This document shows positions 24,400 to 33,861 of a stretch of DNA of 64,000 nt, piece after piece. Numbering within the stretch: the first letter of the stretch is position 1; the number at the start of each line of letters is the position of its first letter. Source of the stretch: Firmicutes bacterium UBA5010 (GTDB taxonomy: Bacteria; Bacillota; Clostridia; Tissierellales; Sedimentibacteraceae). The stretch spans positions 186,001 to 250,000 of the forward strand of contig DGYI01000015.1 of NCBI GenBank assembly GCA_002396645.1, in the 5' to 3' direction. Made by a program: the position numbers and the translations under genes. Under the pieces are notes generated by a model. It made no database searches. It saw only the letters and a list, made by a program, of their open reading frames with translations, and had not been told where the DNA came from.

Positions 24400-25143
24400 C
24401 TATGCTTTTCTTGCTTTAAACACAAAGGATAAGGGAAGATTTTGAGCTTTTCTCGACTTATCATCAATTTCTTCAGTTATTTGCAAGGTACTGTCATTTG
24501 TCTGTTCTATCATCTTTTCAATAATAAATCCTGTATCTGCCAGAGCATTAACATATGTGGAAATTTTCCTGTTGGGCAGCATTATTTCCGTGCCATCTAC
24601 TATTTGTGTATACCATTCTTCATCAAAATAGCTTTTATTAAAAATTAATTGCTTTTCATCCACAATAACACAGCCATGTAAAGGATGCTTCCAGCTAAAT
24701 ATAAAAATGCCATCCTTTTTTAAATAAGAAGCTATTTTATGAAAAATATTTTCTAAGCTGGTAGCCCAGCCTATTGCATATATTGAATATACAATATCAA
24801 AATAGTCTTTAGGTATACCGCATTCATCTTCCATAGGAGAACATATCAATTTAGGGAAATAACTGCTTTGAGTAAGAAATCTTTCAGCATTCTCAAGTTG
24901 TTTTTGTGAAATATCAAGTCCCCACAACTCTCCTGCATTTCTATCAGCATGGTATTTCAAGGAATGTCCGCTTCCGCAACCAATTTCAAGCATTGTTTTC
25001 CCTGCTACATCACCGAATAAATTCAATTCATCTTCTGTAACAAATTTAACTCCATATTGAGGTAAAGCAGTCGTGCCAAACCAGCTGTCAGCATTTGTAT
25101 TCCAATAACTTTTATTAGTTTGAAGTATATTTTTATTTTGCAT
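24400..25143 (-). CDS. Class I SAM-dependent methyltransferase
   Basis: The 247-residue protein has the SAM-binding motif I MLEIGCGSGHSLKYHA (about residues 51-66), then LWGLDISQKQLENAERF (motif II region). FDIVYSIYAIGWA follows at about residues 118-130, then LKKDGIFIFSWKHPLHG. The fold is a UbiE/Coq5-like Methyltransf_11 domain. The substrate is not evident; the N-terminal NKSYWNTNADSWFGTTALPQYG is shared with many small-molecule methyltransferases. It is a single gene with its own terminator. Confidence 0.88.
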   Translation of the reverse strand: MQNKNILQTNKSYWNTNADSWFGTTALPQYGVKFVTEDELNLFGDVAGKTMLEIGCGSGHSLKYHADRNAGELWGLDISQKQLENAERFLTQSSYFPKLICSPMEDECGIPKDYFDIVYSIYAIGWATSLENIFHKIASYLKKDGIFIFSWKHPLHGCVIVDEKQLIFNKSYFDEEWYTQIVDGTEIMLPNRKISTYVNALADTGFIIEKMIEQTNDSTLQITEEIDDKSRKAQNLPLSFVFKARKA

Positions 25144-25246
25144 ATAATTATCCTTTCACGCATAAATTAATATTCACATAACTAAATCTTATAATTATTG
25201 AATATCTTCAAATATATGAATTATTTTGTCTAATATCAAATTTAAT

Positions 25247-25279
25247 AAAGCCGGAATAAAGGTTTATTATTCCGGCTTT
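25247..25279 (-). terminator. Terminator after the PEBP gene
   Basis: AAAGCCGGAATAA (from 25247) pairs with TTATTCCGGCTTT (ending 25279). The stem lies 85 bases after the stop codon of the gene at 25364. Confidence 0.75.
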
Positions 25280-25363
25280 GATTTAGAACTATTTTTTATT
25301 GTGAACTCTTAGATAAGGTCTGATAAAACAGCAAATTAAAGTATGTTTTTTATAAGACACATA

Positions 25364-25825
25364 TCAGCGATAATGTCCGGTCAATACAGCTTGCTGTAAA
25401 ATATGACCTTGCATGGCCGCCAGCAAATCTTTTTTTCTTGCAGTACTTGGCAAATCTAAAGAACAATCTAATACAAATAAATTAAAATGATATATGTGTG
25501 ACCATTTAAACGGTGGCTTAGGTCCTCTATATCTATGCTTGCCATATCCACGCCCTTGAACAGCGCACCCCAAACATTCCACTTGTTCACCACGCGGAAT
25601 ATTTTCAGGTATTAAAGATATGGCGGGAATGTTCCAAATTACCCAATGATTATAAGCAGGAACAGGATGACCCATATCATTCATAATAATTGCAATAGAC
25701 ACAGCTCTCTTACTCAATCCGTCCAATACCAATTCAGGAGAAATATCTTCTCCGTAACCTGTATATTTAATAGGAATTAATCCCCCATCTTCAAAACTTG
25801 GGGAGGATATAGTTAAGTTCTCCAT
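25364..25825 (-). CDS. YbhB/YbcL-type PEBP family protein
   Basis: The 153-residue protein belongs to the phosphatidylethanolamine-binding / Raf kinase inhibitor-like family. It has SPSFEDGGLIPIKYTGYGEDISPELVLDG at the start. The ligand pocket motif NHWVIWNIPA follows (about residues 59-68), then YRGPKPPFKWSHIYHFNLFVLD. The bacterial function is not known. There is no signal peptide. AGGATAT lies before the ATG. It is a single gene. Confidence 0.92.
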   Translation of the reverse strand: MENLTISSPSFEDGGLIPIKYTGYGEDISPELVLDGLSKRAVSIAIIMNDMGHPVPAYNHWVIWNIPAISLIPENIPRGEQVECLGCAVQGRGYGKHRYRGPKPPFKWSHIYHFNLFVLDCSLDLPSTARKKDLLAAMQGHILQQAVLTGHYR

Positions 25826-25963
25826 CTTATATCCTTTCAGATTTAGTACGCATTATTTGCATATTGCAAACAATACAAGACATTTTCATAATTATATTGT
25901 TTAATTATAATCTGTCAAATACAGGCATGTCGAAATAAAGGCTCCGCTTGTATGAAATAAACA

Positions 25964-27742
25964 CTATTCTTTATCAGTTTTGTATACGTCTCTCTTTACA
26001 TAGTGAGTGTGAAGCAATTTATGTGCTAAATGACCGTTCGGATCTTTTAAGAAATCCTCATAAAGTCTTATAATTTCCGGATTCTTATGAGATTTTCTCA
26101 CAGGTCTTGCTTTATCCTCATCATATAGAGCATTAGCTCTGTTAAGTTTTGGATTTACAGTCATTCTGGTTTTAGCTGAAACGTGTGATTGTCCTCCGCC
26201 GTGTACGCATCCACCAGGGCAAGCCATAACTTCTATGAAGTGATATTCTTTCTCACCATTTTTAATTGACTCTAAAACTTTCGCTGCATTAGCGGTACCA
26301 TGAGCTATAGCTACTTTAATTTCTGTATCTTTACCGTTTATCGGCAATGTAACAGAAGCTTCTTTAACTCCTTCAAGTCCTCTTACTGCAGTATATTCTA
26401 CTTTTTCTAAATCCTGTCCTGTTAATATATCAGCCACTGTTCTTAAAGCAGCTTCCATAACTCCGCCTGTTGCACCGAATATAACTCCTGCACCTGAGTA
26501 CTCTCCAAGCATTTTATCAAATTCTTCATCTTTTAATTCTGTAAATCTTATTCTCGCTTGCTTTATCATATCTCCTAACTCTCTTGTAGTTAAAGAAATA
26601 TCAACATCTCTTAAACCATCAACTTCCAATTCAGGACGTTTTAATTCAGTTTTCTTAGATGTACAAGGCATTATTGAAACAACAACAATTTTCTTAGGGT
26701 CAATTCCCATTTTTTGAGCATAATATGTCTTAGCTATAGCACCAAGCATTTGCTGCGGAGATTTACACGTAGAAAGATTATCTATGAATTCAGGATAGTT
26801 AATTTCACAGTATCTTACCCATCCCGGTGAACATGATGTAATCATCGGCAATGTTTTTCCGTTATTGATTCTGTTCAATAATTCATTTCCTTCTTCTATG
26901 ATAGTTAAGTCAGCAGAGAAGTCAGTATCAAATACTTTGTCAAATCCTAATCTTCTAAGAGCAGCTACCATTTTACCTGTTACTCTTGTTCCTACAGGAA
27001 GTCCGAACTCTTCACCTAAAGATGCTCTTACAGCCGGAGCCGTCTGAACTATAACATATTTGTCTTTATCATCTATAGCAGCCCAAACATCATCAATGTT
27101 TGATTTTTCTTTTAAAGCTGCAACAGGACAGGCATTTATACATTGTCCGCAGTATACGCAGTTTACATCCTTCATACTAAAGTTAAATGCAGGTGCTACC
27201 TCTGTATTAAATCCTCTGTTTGTGAAATCCAATGCTCCTATTCCCTGAACGTCTCTACATACGCTTACACATCTTCCGCAAAGTATACATTTGCTAGGAT
27301 CTCTTACTATAGAATCAGATATATCATCTACTTTACTTTCATTTTTCGCGCCTGTATAAGCTATATCTCTTATTCCAAGCTCGTCACAAAGCTGTTGTAA
27401 TTCACAGCTTCCATTTCTCTTACAAATTAAACATTCTCTATTGTGATTTGCCAATATTAATTCTACGTTTGTTCTTACTGCGTTTCTGACTTGCGGAGTG
27501 TTTGTTCTTACGTTCATACCATCTTGAACCTGTAAAACACATGAAGCAGGCAAGTTTCTCATAGGAACTCCCTTAATATCTACTTCAACAATACAAACTC
27601 TACAAGCTGCCACCTCATTTATATCCTTTAAAAAGCAAAGTGTAGGTATATCTATACCAGCTTCTTTAGCGGCCATTAATACTGTATAATCACTTGGCAC
27701 TTCAACCTCAATGCCATTAATCGTTACTTTAACTTTATCCAT
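25964..27742 (-). CDS. hydA: [FeFe]-hydrogenase catalytic subunit, HydABC type
   Basis: The subunit makes or consumes H2 at an H-cluster. The 592-residue protein has an N-terminal [2Fe-2S] domain (CFLKDINEVAACRVC) and a His-Cys3 [4Fe-4S] site near residues 94-110. Two ferredoxin clusters follow (CILCGRCVSVC and CVYCGQCINACP, about residues 150-205). The three H-cluster signatures are all present: TSCSPGW, MPCTSKK and ACPGGCVHGGGQ. The C-terminus is short. Together with the next three genes it forms the multimeric, NAD- and ferredoxin-linked electron-bifurcating type. The maturases HydEFG are not in the window. Confidence 0.95.
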   Translation of the reverse strand: MDKVKVTINGIEVEVPSDYTVLMAAKEAGIDIPTLCFLKDINEVAACRVCIVEVDIKGVPMRNLPASCVLQVQDGMNVRTNTPQVRNAVRTNVELILANHNRECLICKRNGSCELQQLCDELGIRDIAYTGAKNESKVDDISDSIVRDPSKCILCGRCVSVCRDVQGIGALDFTNRGFNTEVAPAFNFSMKDVNCVYCGQCINACPVAALKEKSNIDDVWAAIDDKDKYVIVQTAPAVRASLGEEFGLPVGTRVTGKMVAALRRLGFDKVFDTDFSADLTIIEEGNELLNRINNGKTLPMITSCSPGWVRYCEINYPEFIDNLSTCKSPQQMLGAIAKTYYAQKMGIDPKKIVVVSIMPCTSKKTELKRPELEVDGLRDVDISLTTRELGDMIKQARIRFTELKDEEFDKMLGEYSGAGVIFGATGGVMEAALRTVADILTGQDLEKVEYTAVRGLEGVKEASVTLPINGKDTEIKVAIAHGTANAAKVLESIKNGEKEYHFIEVMACPGGCVHGGGQSHVSAKTRMTVNPKLNRANALYDEDKARPVRKSHKNPEIIRLYEDFLKDPNGHLAHKLLHTHYVKRDVYKTDKE

Positions 27743-27759
27743 GTATTACACCTACCTTC

Positions 27760-29550
27760 CTATCTTTTTATTATAGCTTTAAATGTACATGCAGTCATAC
27801 AAGCACCGCATTTAATACATTTTACCTGATCAATTATATGCAATTCCTTAACTTTTCCTTCAATGGCTCCTACAGGACATTGTCTTGCACACTTAGTACA
27901 TCCCTTACAATCAGATGTGATTATATAGTTTGCAAGTGCTGAACAGACTCCTGCAGGACATCTTTTTTCTTTAACGTGTGCTTCGTACTCATCTCTGAAA
28001 TATTTTAGTGTAGATAAAACAGGGTTCGGAGCTGTTTGTCCAAGACCGCATAAAGAAGTGCTTTTAATTGTGCTTCCTAACTCTTCTAATCTGTCAAGGT
28101 CTTCCATAGTGCCCTTGCCTTCTGTTATTCTCTCAAGAATTTCAAGCATTCTCTTTGTACCTTCACGACATGGAGTACATTTACCGCATGATTCCTCAAC
28201 TGTGAACTCAAGGAAGAATCTTGCTATATCAACCATACAGTTATCTTCGTCCATAACTATCATTCCGCCTGAACCCATCATAGAGCCAAGTGCAGTTAAG
28301 GTATCGAAATCTATTCTTGTATCTATATAATCAGCAGTTATACATCCGCCTGAAGGTCCTCCTGTTTGAACAGCCTTAAATTTCTTTCCGTTTGGACATC
28401 CGCCGCCTATATCATATATAACTTCTCTTAATGTAGTTCCCATCGGTACTTCAACAAGACCTGTGTTGTTTATTTTTCCGCCCAAAGCAAATACTTTAGT
28501 TCCGGATGATTTTTCAGTTCCCATGCTTTTGAACCAATCAGATCCGTTAAGTATAATTTGAGGAACATTTGCCAATGTTTCAACGTTGTTGATTATAGTA
28601 GGTTTTCCCCATAATCCTTTATTTGCAGGGAATGGAGGTTTATTTCTTGACATACCTCTTTTGCCTTCTATAGAAGCCATAAGTGCTGTTTCTTCTCCAC
28701 AAACGAAAGCTCCTGCACCAAGTCTGATTTCAACGTCAAAATCAAATCCTGAATCGAATATATTTTTACCCAGCAATCCCATTTCTCTTGCTTGTTTTAT
28801 TGCAATTTCCAATCTATGAACAGCTATAGGATACTCGGCTCTTACATAAATAAATCCTTTTGTAGCTCCGATTGCATATCCTGCTATTGCCATAGCTTCT
28901 AATACTGAATGAGGGTCTCCTTCAAGAACAGACCTGTCCATAAATGCGCCCGGGTCTCCTTCATCTGCATTACAAATAACATATTTTTGATCCGCTTGAT
29001 TAGGTGCTGCAAATGACCATTTCATACCTGTCGGGAATCCGCCGCCGCCTCTTCCTCTAAGTCCTGAATCCTTCATTACTTTGATTACATCTTCCGGTGT
29101 CATTTCTGTCAAAGCTTTTCCTAAAGCCATATACCCGTCTTTTGCTATATATTCGTTAATGTTTTCCGGATTTATCGCACCACAGTTCTTTAACGCGATT
29201 CTCTTTTGTTTTTTATAAAAATCCAATTCATTTAAAGATTTTACCGATTCATGATTTGAAGGTTCTTCAAATAAATATTTTTTTACGATTCTTCCTTTAA
29301 CCAAATGCTCTTCTACTATTTCATCTACTCTGTCTAAAGTCATTTTAGCATAGAACGAGCCCTCCGGATATATAATTACAATCGGTCCTTCTTCACATAA
29401 TCCAAAGCAGCCGGTTGCAACTATTTGTACTTCATTTTCAAGCCCTTTTTCATTTATTTTCTCTTGAAATCTATCTTTAATCTGCATAGACTTTGATGAT
29501 GTACAACCTGTTCCACCACACACTAAAACATGTGATCTATAAATAGCCAT
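27760..29550 (-). CDS. hydB: Bifurcating hydrogenase flavin subunit (NuoF-like)
   Basis: This is the FMN and NADH-binding subunit. The 596-residue protein has an N-terminal thioredoxin-like [2Fe-2S] domain (CGGTGC...CFGLC, about residues 12-55) and the NuoF core with GLRGRGGGGFPTGMKW and CNADEGDPGAFMDR. The [4Fe-4S] site is CGKCTPCREG, and a C-terminal pair of ferredoxin clusters (CKGCTKCARQCP and CIKCGACMTAC) ends the protein. This extended form is characteristic of HydB of bifurcating hydrogenases. It ends 18 bases before hydA. Confidence 0.95.
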   Translation of the reverse strand: MAIYRSHVLVCGGTGCTSSKSMQIKDRFQEKINEKGLENEVQIVATGCFGLCEEGPIVIIYPEGSFYAKMTLDRVDEIVEEHLVKGRIVKKYLFEEPSNHESVKSLNELDFYKKQKRIALKNCGAINPENINEYIAKDGYMALGKALTEMTPEDVIKVMKDSGLRGRGGGGFPTGMKWSFAAPNQADQKYVICNADEGDPGAFMDRSVLEGDPHSVLEAMAIAGYAIGATKGFIYVRAEYPIAVHRLEIAIKQAREMGLLGKNIFDSGFDFDVEIRLGAGAFVCGEETALMASIEGKRGMSRNKPPFPANKGLWGKPTIINNVETLANVPQIILNGSDWFKSMGTEKSSGTKVFALGGKINNTGLVEVPMGTTLREVIYDIGGGCPNGKKFKAVQTGGPSGGCITADYIDTRIDFDTLTALGSMMGSGGMIVMDEDNCMVDIARFFLEFTVEESCGKCTPCREGTKRMLEILERITEGKGTMEDLDRLEELGSTIKSTSLCGLGQTAPNPVLSTLKYFRDEYEAHVKEKRCPAGVCSALANYIITSDCKGCTKCARQCPVGAIEGKVKELHIIDQVKCIKCGACMTACTFKAIIKR

Positions 29551-29588
29551 AATCTACCTCCATTAATGTCTTAATAACATTATTCATA

Positions 29589-29945
29589 TTAACCTATAGT
29601 ATATTCTTTAACAACTCTGTCATTTACGATATGCTCAGCAACAATTCTTTTAGCTTTTTCAGAATCTATATTAACATAGGTAACCTTTTCATTGTCGCCT
29701 TTAAAAACTTCAACTATAGGTTCAAATGTACACATCCCGATACATCCGGTCTGAACTACCTGAACATTTCCTAAATTTCTTTTTGCTACCTCTTCAACAA
29801 GCGCATTTAACACGGGTCTTGCACCTGCCGCAATTCCGCAAGTAGCCATTCCGACAACTATTCTTATATCCTTGTCGGTGTTTCTCATTTCCATATTAGC
29901 CAGAGAAGCTTCTCTAATTTTCTTTAATTCTTCTAATGATTTCAT
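29589..29945 (-). CDS. [2Fe-2S] ferredoxin-like subunit of the hydrogenase operon
   Basis: The protein of about 118 residues has a thioredoxin-like [2Fe-2S] fold with MATCGIAAGARPV and QTGCIGMCTFEPIVEV, giving the two cysteine pairs of the NuoE/HydC-like domain. It is a small extra subunit often found between hydC and hydB. I place the start at 29945 (MKSLEELKKIRE), 5 bases after TGGAGGT. Confidence 0.9.
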   Translation of the reverse strand: MKSLEELKKIREASLANMEMRNTDKDIRIVVGMATCGIAAGARPVLNALVEEVAKRNLGNVQVVQTGCIGMCTFEPIVEVFKGDNEKVTYVNIDSEKAKRIVAEHIVNDRVVKEYTIG

Positions 29946-29957
29946 ATTTACCTCCAA

Positions 29958-30446
29958 CTACTTTCTATATGAAGCTATTATTTCCGGTATACTATTAGGG
30001 TCAACTTTTCCGTAAACTTCGTCGTCAATCATCATTACAGGAGCCAGACCACAGCAACCTAAGCATCTTGTTGCTTCCAGAGTAAATAAGTTGTCCTCTG
30101 TAGTTGCACCAACTTTAACACTTAAAGTTTCAGCTAATTTATCCAGTACAGCCTGTGCATTTCTAACATAGCAAGCAGTACCCAGGCACACTCCGATTTT
30201 ATGTTTTCCTTTCGGATCAATGGAAAATTGTGTGTAGAAAGTAGCCACGCCGTAAATTTCCGCCAAAGGTACATTTGTCTCTTCTGATATATACTTCTGT
30301 ACTTCTATCGGCAAATATCCAAAAATGCTTTGAGCCTTATGCAATGTTTGCATCAGAACACCTTGACTATTTTTTATAGAGTCTATATATTCTTTTAACT
30401 CTATGAAACCCTTTTCATTCTCTTTAATATCAAATCCTGTTTGCAC
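29958..30446 (-). CDS. hydC: Bifurcating hydrogenase subunit, NuoE-like
   Basis: The protein of about 163 residues carries a thioredoxin-like [2Fe-2S] cluster with CLGTACYVRNA (about residues 79-89) and ATRCLGCCGLAPVMMIDD (about residues 119-136). An N-terminal helical part reads LMQTLHKAQSIFGYLPIEVQKYISE. It shuttles electrons to HydB. I place the start at the GTG at 30446, because GAGGAGG lies 7 bases before it. The longer frame begins inside the promoter region. It is the first gene of the operon. Confidence 0.93.
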   Translation of the reverse strand: MQTGFDIKENEKGFIELKEYIDSIKNSQGVLMQTLHKAQSIFGYLPIEVQKYISEETNVPLAEIYGVATFYTQFSIDPKGKHKIGVCLGTACYVRNAQAVLDKLAETLSVKVGATTEDNLFTLEATRCLGCCGLAPVMMIDDEVYGKVDPNSIPEIIASYRK

Positions 30447-30494
30447 TTTTAAACCTCCTCTATTTATTAAAATAAAAAAAATCACACTATAAAG

Positions 30495-30523
30495 ATTATA
30501 TTAACACGTTAATTATTTGTCAA
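30495..30523 (-). promoter_or_regulatory. Consensus promoter of the hydrogenase operon with a palindrome in its spacer
   Basis: On the minus strand TTGACA (30518-30523) and TATAAT (30495-30500) are 17 bases apart, a full consensus. The spacer contains ATTAAC-2-GTTAAT, a perfect inverted repeat that could be an operator. It does not match the usual Rex half-site order (TTGTTAA...TTAACAA). Confidence 0.8.
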
Positions 30524-30640
30524 TTTTTTATTTGAAAAATTCTTATGTTCTAATTTAATTAGTTTTTTTGTATAATTAGTTAATAAAATTTACATAATAT
30601 TATATTGCACATCATATTTATACATTACATATGATATTAA

Positions 30641-31489
30641 CTAATCTTCGTTTATTCCAAATATAGATAAAATTCTGTTTAAATCTTCATTATTCTTGTA
30701 TTCTATCTCTATTTTTCCCTTATTTCTCTTATTTGTCACCTTTACTTTCGACGAAAATCTACTTGTTAATAATTCTTCAATATTCAAAACAAATTTATCC
30801 TTTTCAGGTGATTTTTTTATCTTAACTTTCTTCGAATCTCTGACTATTTTTTCAACATCTCTTACGCTCAAATCGTTTTTTATTATTCTGTCGGCAAGTT
30901 CTGCCTGAGCAGTGCTATCCAAGGATATCATAGCTCTTGCATGACCTTGGCTGATTTCGTTTGAAATTATTTTTTCTTTAACATAATTATCTAAGTTTAA
31001 AAGTCTTAATATATTGGTTACATAAACCCTGCTTTTTCCGATAATACCGGAAAGCTCTTCTTGAGTTATCGCATATCTTTCCATAATATATTCATATGCA
31101 TTTGCTTCATCTATAGGATTTAAATCTTCTCTTTGAATGTTTTCTATAAGAGCAATCTCTGAAGCGTTTTTATTTTCTATATCTCTTATTATACAAGGAA
31201 TTGTTGACAGACCGGCAAATTTAGACGCTCTCCATCTTCTTTCTCCGGCAATAATAGTATATATATCATTTTCCTTCTTAACTATTATAGGCTGTATAAC
31301 ACCATATTTTTTTATAGATTCCGAAAGCTCCTCAAGCTTATTCTTTTCAAAGCTTTTTCTGGGCTGATTCGGATTAGGGCAAATTAAATCTATATCTAAT
31401 TCTTTTATTTTATCAAGCTCTTCTTTTTCCAAGTTATCCGGTATCAAGGCCGATAAGCCTTTTCCTAAAGCTTTTCTTGCATTTGCCAT
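30641..31489 (-). CDS. parB: Chromosome partitioning protein ParB (Spo0J)
   Basis: ParB binds parS and spreads to organise the origin region. The 282-residue protein has the CTP-binding N-terminal domain with GERRWRASK (about residue 82) and ENIQREDLNPIDEA. A helix-turn-helix follows with GKSRVYVTNILRLLNL (about residues 137-152), then SQGHARAMI. The C-terminal dimer domain ends the protein. Two perfect parS sites lie at 17485 and 22511. It follows parA by 5 bases. Confidence 0.95.
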   Translation of the reverse strand: MANARKALGKGLSALIPDNLEKEELDKIKELDIDLICPNPNQPRKSFEKNKLEELSESIKKYGVIQPIIVKKENDIYTIIAGERRWRASKFAGLSTIPCIIRDIENKNASEIALIENIQREDLNPIDEANAYEYIMERYAITQEELSGIIGKSRVYVTNILRLLNLDNYVKEKIISNEISQGHARAMISLDSTAQAELADRIIKNDLSVRDVEKIVRDSKKVKIKKSPEKDKFVLNIEELLTSRFSSKVKVTNKRNKGKIEIEYKNNEDLNRILSIFGINED

Positions 31490-31494
31490 ATTTA

Positions 31495-32268
31495 TTACAC
31501 CTCCCTTGCTTGATTATCTACAAGTTCTTTTGCGAGTTTTCTATACGCCTCACTGCCTTTTGATTTATCATCATACAGCATTATAGGTTGTCCAAAACTC
31601 GGAGCTTCTGCGAGCCTTATATTTCTTGGAATCACAGTTCTGTAAACTTTGTTTTTGAAATATTTCTTCACTTCTTCCACCACTTGTATAGAAAGATTGG
31701 TTCTTCCATCAAACATATTTAACAAAACACCTTCTACATCAAGTTCCGGATTTAAGGTCTTTTTGACTAATCTGATAGTTTCTATCAACTGCCCGACTCC
31801 CTCTAATGAATAATATTCACATTGAATCGGAATTATTACAGTTTGAGACGCAGTTAAAGCATTAAGTGATAAAAGTCCTAAGGAAGGGGGACAATCTATT
31901 ATAATAAAGTCATAGTTATCCTTCATTTTTTTTATCTCTTCCCTTAATGTCCTCTCTCTGTTAATTGATGTGGCTAATTCTATCTCCGCTCCCGAAAGCT
32001 GAATATTAGCAGGAACGATAGATAAGTTTTCAATTTGCGTCTCAACAATTGTTTTATTAATATCATATCCATTGATTAAAATATCATATATAGTGAATTC
32101 CACATCATTTTTATTAACTCCGAATCCACTCGTTGAGTTTGCCTGCGGATCTATATCTATACTTAATACCTTTTTGCCGTCCAAGGCCAAGGCAGCACAC
32201 AAATTTACATTTGTCGTTGTCTTGCCAACGCCTCCTTTTTGATTAAATATACTTATTATCTTAGTCAT
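31495..32268 (-). CDS. parA: Chromosome partitioning ATPase ParA (Soj)
   Basis: This is a deviant Walker ATPase that works with ParB in origin segregation and can act on DnaA. The protein of about 257 residues has the P-loop FNQKGGVGKTTTNVNL (about residues 7-22) and Walker A' IDIDPQANSTSGFG. Walker B is FIIIDCPPSLGLLS. I place the start at 32268 (MTKIISIFNQ), with TGGAGGT before it. Confidence 0.96.
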   Translation of the reverse strand: MTKIISIFNQKGGVGKTTTNVNLCAALALDGKKVLSIDIDPQANSTSGFGVNKNDVEFTIYDILINGYDINKTIVETQIENLSIVPANIQLSGAEIELATSINRERTLREEIKKMKDNYDFIIIDCPPSLGLLSLNALTASQTVIIPIQCEYYSLEGVGQLIETIRLVKKTLNPELDVEGVLLNMFDGRTNLSIQVVEEVKKYFKNKVYRTVIPRNIRLAEAPSFGQPIMLYDDKSKGSEAYRKLAKELVDNQAREV

Positions 32269-32311
32269 TTTAACCTCCAATTTTACAATCCGCTGTGTGA
32301 AAAATCTTAAT

Positions 32312-33103
32312 TTATTTCAAACTTTTTTTAGGGATTCTAACTTTTAACTCTATAAATTCATCCGATTCCTGCTCTTCAAATTTAGCATCTATTCCGGTTT
32401 TTAAAATTTCATTATAGGCATTTTTAATTGTATTGACATATATTTTATAATTAATAAAATTCCTTATATATAGCTTGTTTTTTAACTTCTCTTTATTTAT
32501 ACTCTCTGCTATAGACTCGATAAGCTTTTCTGTAGCACTTACATTCAAGTCCTTTTTTACAATTTTATCTATAATATCTAAAATCAAATCTTCATCTGTT
32601 AATTTTAATAAGGCTCTTGCATGTCTTTCGCTTAAATTATTTTCGATCAGGGCTTGTTTCACTTTTTGAGGTAACTTTAAAATTCTTAATTTATTAGCTA
32701 CGGTAGATTGTGTTTTTCCTATTTTCTCTGCTAAAACCTGTTGTGTTATATTAAAATCATAAATTATTTTTTCATAAGCCAATGCTTCTTCAATAAAGTT
32801 TAAATTTTCTCTTTGCAAATTTTCTATAAGCGCCATAGCAGCCGATTCTTCTTCTCCGGCTGATATAACAATCGCAGATATAGTCTCTTCTTCAAGCAGT
32901 TTAGTCGCTTTTAATCTTCTCTCACCGGCTACCAGCTCGTAAAGCTCATCAGCCAGCTTTCTTACAACTATAGGCTGAATTAAGCCGTAATTTTTTATAG
33001 ATAGACTCAATTCTTCCAAAGCCTTATCATCAAAGTTTTTTCTAGGTTGATTTTTATTGGATATAATTTGATTAATATTAATACTAATTATATTATTAGA
33101 CAT
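32312..33103 (-). CDS. noc: Nucleoid occlusion protein Noc (ParB paralogue)
   Basis: This is the second ParB-family protein of the cluster, 263 residues. It contains NKNQPRKNFDDKALEELS, GERRLKATKLL and ENLQRENLNFIEEALAYE. The DNA-reading helix is GKTQSTVANKLRILKLP (about residues 128-144), whereas parB has GKSRVYVTNILR. That form and its position next to rsmG point to Noc, which keeps the division septum off the nucleoid. It lacks the long amphipathic N-terminal extension described for Bacillus Noc, so membrane binding is uncertain. Confidence 0.85.
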   Translation of the reverse strand: MSNNIISININQIISNKNQPRKNFDDKALEELSLSIKNYGLIQPIVVRKLADELYELVAGERRLKATKLLEEETISAIVISAGEEESAAMALIENLQRENLNFIEEALAYEKIIYDFNITQQVLAEKIGKTQSTVANKLRILKLPQKVKQALIENNLSERHARALLKLTDEDLILDIIDKIVKKDLNVSATEKLIESIAESINKEKLKNKLYIRNFINYKIYVNTIKNAYNEILKTGIDAKFEEQESDEFIELKVRIPKKSLK

Positions 33104-33126
33104 CTTAATAATTCCCCCTGAATTTA

Positions 33127-33840
33127 TTATAAAGGTTTTTTAGCCGGAGTACCAGCTTTTCTTGGATACATATTTTCCATTTTTTTTATTTTTTCAATTA
33201 TTACAATTTTTCTTGCAATATCCGAATTCGGAATTTTGATTGTCTTTATATCAATTATCTTTCCGCCCAGTTTTTCTATTGCAGCATTAGATTCGACAAT
33301 TTCCTCGGAAATATTTTCACTTTTGTATGCAGCGAAATATCCTCCTACCTTAACAAAAGGCAAACAAAATTCAGATAATATATTTAATGGAGCAACTGCT
33401 CTCGAAACACAAATATCATACTTTTCTCTGTATTTAATATCCTGTCCAAAGTCTTCAGCTCGTCCGTGTATGACTTCAACATCCTTTAATTTTAACTCAT
33501 CTGAAACTAATTTCAAAAAATCAGTTCTTTTTCTGAGGCTGTCTAATAGGGTTAATTTAAAGTTATCATTAACTATTTTGAGGGGTAAACCCGGAAAACC
33601 TCCGCCCGTTCCTACATCTATGATTTTTTTATTCATAGTTTTATTGCTGCTGTCTAACAATATCACACTGTCCAAGTAATGCTTTATATAAATTTCTTCA
33701 TCGCTTTCTATTCTTGTAATATTGATTTTTTTGTTCCAATCAAGCAGTAATTCCTTATATTTATTAAATTTTTCTTCTATCTCGTCTGTATAATCAAGCC
33801 CAAGATTTTCAAATCCGGATTTCAATGTTTCGTTTTGCAT
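33127..33840 (-). CDS. rsmG: 16S rRNA (guanine527-N7)-methyltransferase
   Basis: RsmG methylates G527 of 16S rRNA. The 237-residue protein has IDVGTGGGFPGLPLKIV (about residues 74-90), the SAM-binding motif, then LLDSLRKRTDFL and YDICVSRAVAPLNIL. MYPRKAGTPAKKPL at the C-terminus is the typical end of RsmG. It lies between mnmG and noc, its usual place near the origin. Confidence 0.95.
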   Translation of the reverse strand: MQNETLKSGFENLGLDYTDEIEEKFNKYKELLLDWNKKINITRIESDEEIYIKHYLDSVILLDSSNKTMNKKIIDVGTGGGFPGLPLKIVNDNFKLTLLDSLRKRTDFLKLVSDELKLKDVEVIHGRAEDFGQDIKYREKYDICVSRAVAPLNILSEFCLPFVKVGGYFAAYKSENISEEIVESNAAIEKLGGKIIDIKTIKIPNSDIARKIVIIEKIKKMENMYPRKAGTPAKKPL

Positions 33841-33861
33841 TCAACCACACTCTTATTTTAT

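Noticed and set aside
30495..30523. Rex operator in the hydrogenase promoter
   Set aside because: The palindrome's half-sites are in the opposite order to the Rex consensus, so it was reported only as an unassigned inverted repeat.
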